A DNA stretch of 64,000 bases, from the NCBI RefSeq assembly GCF_002443255.2, contig NW_019211454.1, positions 8,640,248 through 8,704,247 of the forward strand, read 5' to 3'. This stretch comes from Varroa destructor. Its lineage: Eukaryota > Arthropoda > Arachnida > Mesostigmata > Varroidae. A model generated the notes under the pieces. It was not told the origin of the DNA, made no database searches, and saw nothing but the letters and a program-made list of their open reading frames with translations. The translations under genes and the position numbers were made by a program. Below, piece by piece: positions 60,569 to 64,000 of the stretch (positions are counted from its first letter, which is position 1; every line of letters starts with the position of its first letter).

Positions 60569-63493
60569 GTAAGCATTCTAAAATTCTAAGACGTCTACAA
60601 GGCAGTTTTGTTTATATAAGTCTTAGAATTTTAGCATGGAAACCTATATGCTCTATTGTATAGGAAATAGCATTCTTGTAGTTCTTACTCGGTCTACCAA
60701 AATTCCTTTGATCCTTTCATACACTTCGCCCACATGGTGATGAGTTATGTTCCTACGATGATGCAATAATAATGTCTTTCCTTATTGAACTTCGAAAGTT
60801 CGAAACCTGGATGAGATACATTTCGGTTTGCGCAGCCATCTGAAGCAGTGCTTCACTGCAGTACCGGCTGTAAAACTTGAAACAGCTATTCTTTGTGTGA
60901 GAAGTTGCAGTTTGCGTTTTTATTGAGATTTTGCGTAGCTAGATCAAAACTGCGCGTAAACAGTATATGTATTGGAGAACCAAGGGATTACTATCAAATA
61001 TAAGAAGCATAAGTTTGCTAGTTGAAAAACTGTATTCATTAGAATCACAGTGCTTTTCGAATTTTTTGATAAGGTTGGTTTTAAGCTGCAAAGTTTTGCT
61101 ACCAATATTTTTATTATGCTCACAGGACACGTTAAGAATTACCACAGGCTATCATGTATCACTAGTATGTCCATGTACACAAAGGAATGTACATGCACAT
61201 ACTAGGAATATGAAAAAAGGTAATGTTTCTTATCAGTTTGATGCCTATTCTGTGTACAATAGATAATGAGCATACCAAGTCAATGTGTTTTTCTATTACA
61301 GGTTGCTGATCAGACACTTCGTGCTATTTCCGAGATGGGATTTGAGAAAATGACTGAGATTCAGTTCAAGTCTATCCCATATCTGCTTGAAGGTCGAGAT
61401 ATGATTGCCAATGCGAAAACCGGGTCTGGAAAAACACTCGCCTTCCTAATTCCAGCTATTGAACTCATGCACAAACTAAAGTTTATGCCCCGTAACGGAA
61501 CCGGCGTTGTTGTTATTACTCCGACACGTGAGCTTGCCATGCAGACATTTGGAGTTTTGAAGGAGCTGTTACAGTTCCATCAACAAACATTTGGTCTGAT
61601 CATGGGTGGAACAAACCGAAACTCCGAAGCCGAGAAGCTCGGCAAGGGCGTCAGCATTCTCATCGCTACCCCCGGACGACTTCTTGACCACCTCCAGAAC
61701 ACCAAGAACTTCGTGTATAAAAACCTTCAATGTTTGATCATCGACGAGGCTGATCGTATTCTCGATATTGGTTTCGAAGAAGAGATGCAGCAGATTATTC
61801 GGATACTGCCGAAACGCCGGCAGACGATGCTTTTTTCAGCAACGCAGACTAAAAAGACGGAGGAGCTAGCTAGAGTCGCGTTAAAAGCTGAGCCAATCAC
61901 GGTTGGAATCGAGGACAAGCAGGAGCACGCCACTGTTGCCGGACTTGAGCAAGGCTACGTAGTTTGTCCGAGCGATAAGCGATTTTTGCTGTTGTTCACC
62001 TTTTTGAAGAAAAATCGACACAAGAAAGTAATGGTCTTCTTTTCGTCGTGCCTTTCCGTAAAATACCATCACGAATTGCTGAACTATATTGATCTCCCAG
62101 TGGTATCCATTCATGGTAAGCAGAAGCAGGCAAAACGGACGACTACGTTCTTTCAATTCTCGAATGCGGAAAACGGTATTCTGCTCTGCACCGATGTAGC
62201 GGCACGAGGTCTTGACATCCCTAAGGTAAGAGAATCAACACCGTGGTAGGAGAGCAGTCTGATATTAATTAGCGGTCACGAGTAATCTCGTTTTGCGAAG
62301 CTTGTGGCTGAGTGTGTCGTTGTCAAGCATTGTCTACAAACGAATGTGACTTCTCTGATGAGATCAGACAAATTTAGGTGAGGATATCAAGTCTGTGTTA
62401 TAAGACTTACTTGAATGTAATCTTGTAAGTGTGATGCTATTCTTTGGTTCAGTGTTAATCCATTATGCTCTCATATTCTAATGTATGAAAGCACTATAGG
62501 AAACCGTTCTCCCTGTAGAATTGCAGCGCAGAAGAACTTAGTCAGATCCAGTATATGTAAACGGTTCACTGCAACTGAATTTTAGTACGAACGTGACATG
62601 AATATAATGTCCGTGATAATATTGTGCGAAAATGTTAATGTCGATGCTATGGTTTCGGTGGCTAACTTTTACCTCAAGGAGTTAAAGACGGCTAGTTTAA
62701 GTCTCGTCATCGAGGTATTATCTACGGCATATGCATTCGAAGAAACAAAGCAACGTGTAAAGAACAAATATTCATATTTATAATCCTTTTTTTTAGGTTT
62801 TAGTGTATATTGTTGATTCTCATTGGAATATCGTGTTTATCAAAACTATCACTTACGTAATACGCTTTACTAGAAAATAGATTTTCTTAAGTATCTTAAA
62901 AACTTAAGTATTATACATGTTAGTTTAGATCAACCGCTACTTACGTTTTTAAGCAAATTTTCTTCGTTCATTTCAAATTATTCTAGGTGGATTGGATTGT
63001 TCAGTTCGACCCTCCTGATGACCCGAAAGAGTATATTCATCGTGTTGGCCGTACCGCCCGTGGCGAAGGCGGTGTTGGTCATGCCTTGCTGATCTTGCGA
63101 CCAGAAGAAGCTGGCTTTCTGCGATACCTAAAATTAGCCAAGGTACCGATGCAGGAATTTGAGTTCAGTTGGAACAAGATTGCCAATATTCAGCCGCAAC
63201 TGGAGAAGCTCATACAGAAAAACTACTTTCTTTATAGTTCAGCGCGAGAAGCGTACAAGGCGTACGTGCGCGCCTACGAAAGTCACAGTCTGAAAACGAT
63301 CTTCGATGTGCAGACCCTCGACCTTATAGCGGTTGGTCGGTCGTTTGGCTTTGCAGTACCGCCGCGTGTCGATCTTAATGTCGGAGTTTCAAAGAAGAAG
63401 AATAAAGACTCAAGATTCAAGCATTTTGGTGGCGAGCAAAGAAGGAAGAAGACGCTGATTTATAAGCCTATACCCGTTAAGAGTAATGGCTAG
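60299..63493 (+). CDS. DDX18: DDX18/Has1/Pitchoune-type DEAD-box RNA helicase
   Basis: Three coding exons (60299-60568, 61302-62225, 62987-63493), all phase 0, encode 566 residues. Every superfamily 2 motif is present: Q motif GFEKMTEIQ (103-111), Walker A AKTGSGKT (128-135), PTRELA (164-169), TPGR (213-216), DEAD (238-241), SAT (269-271), ARGLDIP (391-397) and HRVGRTARG (416-424). The DPPDDPKEY stretch and the C-terminal [15 protein letters not shown] domain (DUF4217) are characteristic of the DDX18/Has1 branch. Family members are nucleolar ATPases needed for early 60S ribosomal subunit assembly, including 27S pre-rRNA processing. The Lys/Glu-rich N-terminus is only about 90 residues, nearer yeast Has1 than human DDX18 in length. 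The start ATG has A at -3 and G at +4. The Lys/Arg-rich C-terminus may aid nucleolar targeting. Confidence 0.96.
60578..60634. repeat. Hairpin at the 5' end of helicase intron 1
   Basis: CTAAAATTCTAAGAC (60578-60592) and its exact complement GTCTTAGAATTTTAG (60620-60634) form a 15-bp stem with a 27-base loop, beginning 9 bases after the donor site. In pre-mRNA it could mask or expose the donor. Effect unknown. Confidence 0.75.
61302..62225 (+). CDS. DDX18: Helicase exon 2: most of both RecA-like domains
   Basis: Acceptor TTTCTATTACAG ends at 61301; donor AAG|GTAAGA at 62226. It spans the Q motif through motif V (residues 91-398). The upstream ATG at 61266 is intronic and not a start. Confidence 0.96.
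62226..62986 (+). other. Helicase intron 2
   Basis: GTAAGA ... TTCTAG. AT-rich; an incidental open frame (62598-62783) inside it is not supported, because helicase homology runs directly from exon 2 into exon 3. Confidence 0.9.
62987..63493 (+). CDS. DDX18: Helicase exon 3: motif VI and C-terminal domain
   Basis: Begins [16 protein letters not shown], contains HRVGRTARG, then the DUF4217 region and a basic tail (SKKKNKD, EQRRKKT), ending at TAG 63491-63493. The first codon is GTG (Val) after the acceptor, not an initiator. Confidence 0.96.
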   Translation: MDWIVQFDPPDDPKEYIHRVGRTARGEGGVGHALLILRPEEAGFLRYLKLAKVPMQEFEFSWNKIANIQPQLEKLIQKNYFLYSSAREAYKAYVRAYESHSLKTIFDVQTLDLIAVGRSFGFAVPPRVDLNVGVSKKKNKDSRFKHFGGEQRRKKTLIYKPIPVKSNG

Positions 63494-63526
63494 GACTGGT
63501 GGTGACTTGATAGTAAACAATGCGTG

Positions 63527-63532
63527 AATAAA
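63527..63532 (+). terminator. Poly(A) signal of the helicase gene
   Basis: AATAAA 34 bases after the stop codon, followed by a GT-rich stretch (CTGTGGTGTGTAT) as expected downstream of cleavage. A second AATAAA at 63616-63621 could be an alternative. Confidence 0.75.
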
Positions 63533-63539
63533 GCTCGAG

Positions 63540-64000
63540 CAGAAGTCATGCCTGTGGTGTGTATACAGCATTATAGTCCGTTATTTATTAATGGATATTG
63601 CATATATAATATTACAATAAATTGCAGACTTGGATAATTTGAATTATGTGGGATGGTAATTATTTACGAAACTTTTTTTTTTAGCTAATAGATCACTTAT
63701 TTGACACTTTCAGAAAACTGTTACTTTGTGTGCCCTTATTTTCTTTCTGTAGACATAGAAAATGAATTACCCCGGAGGGAAATCACAGATAGGTCCACCA
63801 ACAACCCTTTTGACTGTGTTTAATTAGTTTTCGATAGCAAACTCTCAGTTGTTAATGTAAATACTAACTAATTGTCTTCATTGAAGTTCATAAGAATTGT
63901 ATCATGCTTGTGCAGTTCTTATCAATCTAAAGAGCAACTTAATAGTTTTAAAGGTCTTTTTTTCAAATTGCGTTTTTCCTTAGCACTGTCTTCTTGCTTT
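63540..64000. other. 3' flank of the helicase gene
   Basis: AT-rich DNA with no open frame worth calling; the window ends here. Confidence 0.5.

Noticed and set aside
61266..61301. ATG at 61266 as the helicase start
   Set aside because: It lies in intron 1 before the acceptor TTACAG; the real start at 60299 has good context and splices in phase.
62598..62783. Open frame inside helicase intron 2
   Set aside because: Helicase sequence is continuous from GLDIPK to VDWIVQF without it, and it has no flanking splice sites that would preserve the domain.

Overview
The window is eukaryotic, probably from an arthropod. It is AT-rich with islands of higher GC, has short GT-AG introns (about 110-760 bp), canonical AATAAA signals, microsatellites, decayed transposons and two 100-N scaffold gaps. 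A parasitiform mite or tick is a guess from protein flavour and intron size; nothing in the sequence proves it.

Two genes are secure, both on the + strand. At 23505-26610 is a single-pass membrane protein with a ZP-N-like ectodomain, one transmembrane helix and a cytoplasmic tail of about 650 residues; its true 5' end is unresolved. At 60299-63493 is a complete DDX18/Has1/Pitchoune-type DEAD-box RNA helicase in three coding exons, with a probable spliced non-coding leader near 59.2-59.4 kb. This helicase family acts in nucleolar assembly of the large ribosomal subunit.

The rest is mostly intergenic or intronic. Several islands look coding and carry plausible splice sites but match no family I recognise. 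On the + strand these lie between 11 and 22.4 kb, where they could be exons of one gene upstream of, or continuous with, the ZP gene, and at 33.6, 35.4 and 46.6 kb. On the - strand the best are a terminal exon at 55.3-55.8 kb with a poly(A) signal, and an exon pair at 38.6-40.2 kb. They are listed as candidates with modest confidence.

Mobile-element remains include a badly decayed non-LTR retrotransposon with reverse-transcriptase motifs in correct order (51.9-52.8 kb, - strand), a 480-bp MITE-like element with 67-bp terminal inverted repeats (49645-50124), and several degenerate tRNA-derived SINE copies. A perfect 16-bp-arm hairpin at 23101-23136 and a hairpin just inside the first coding intron of the helicase are further structures worth checking.
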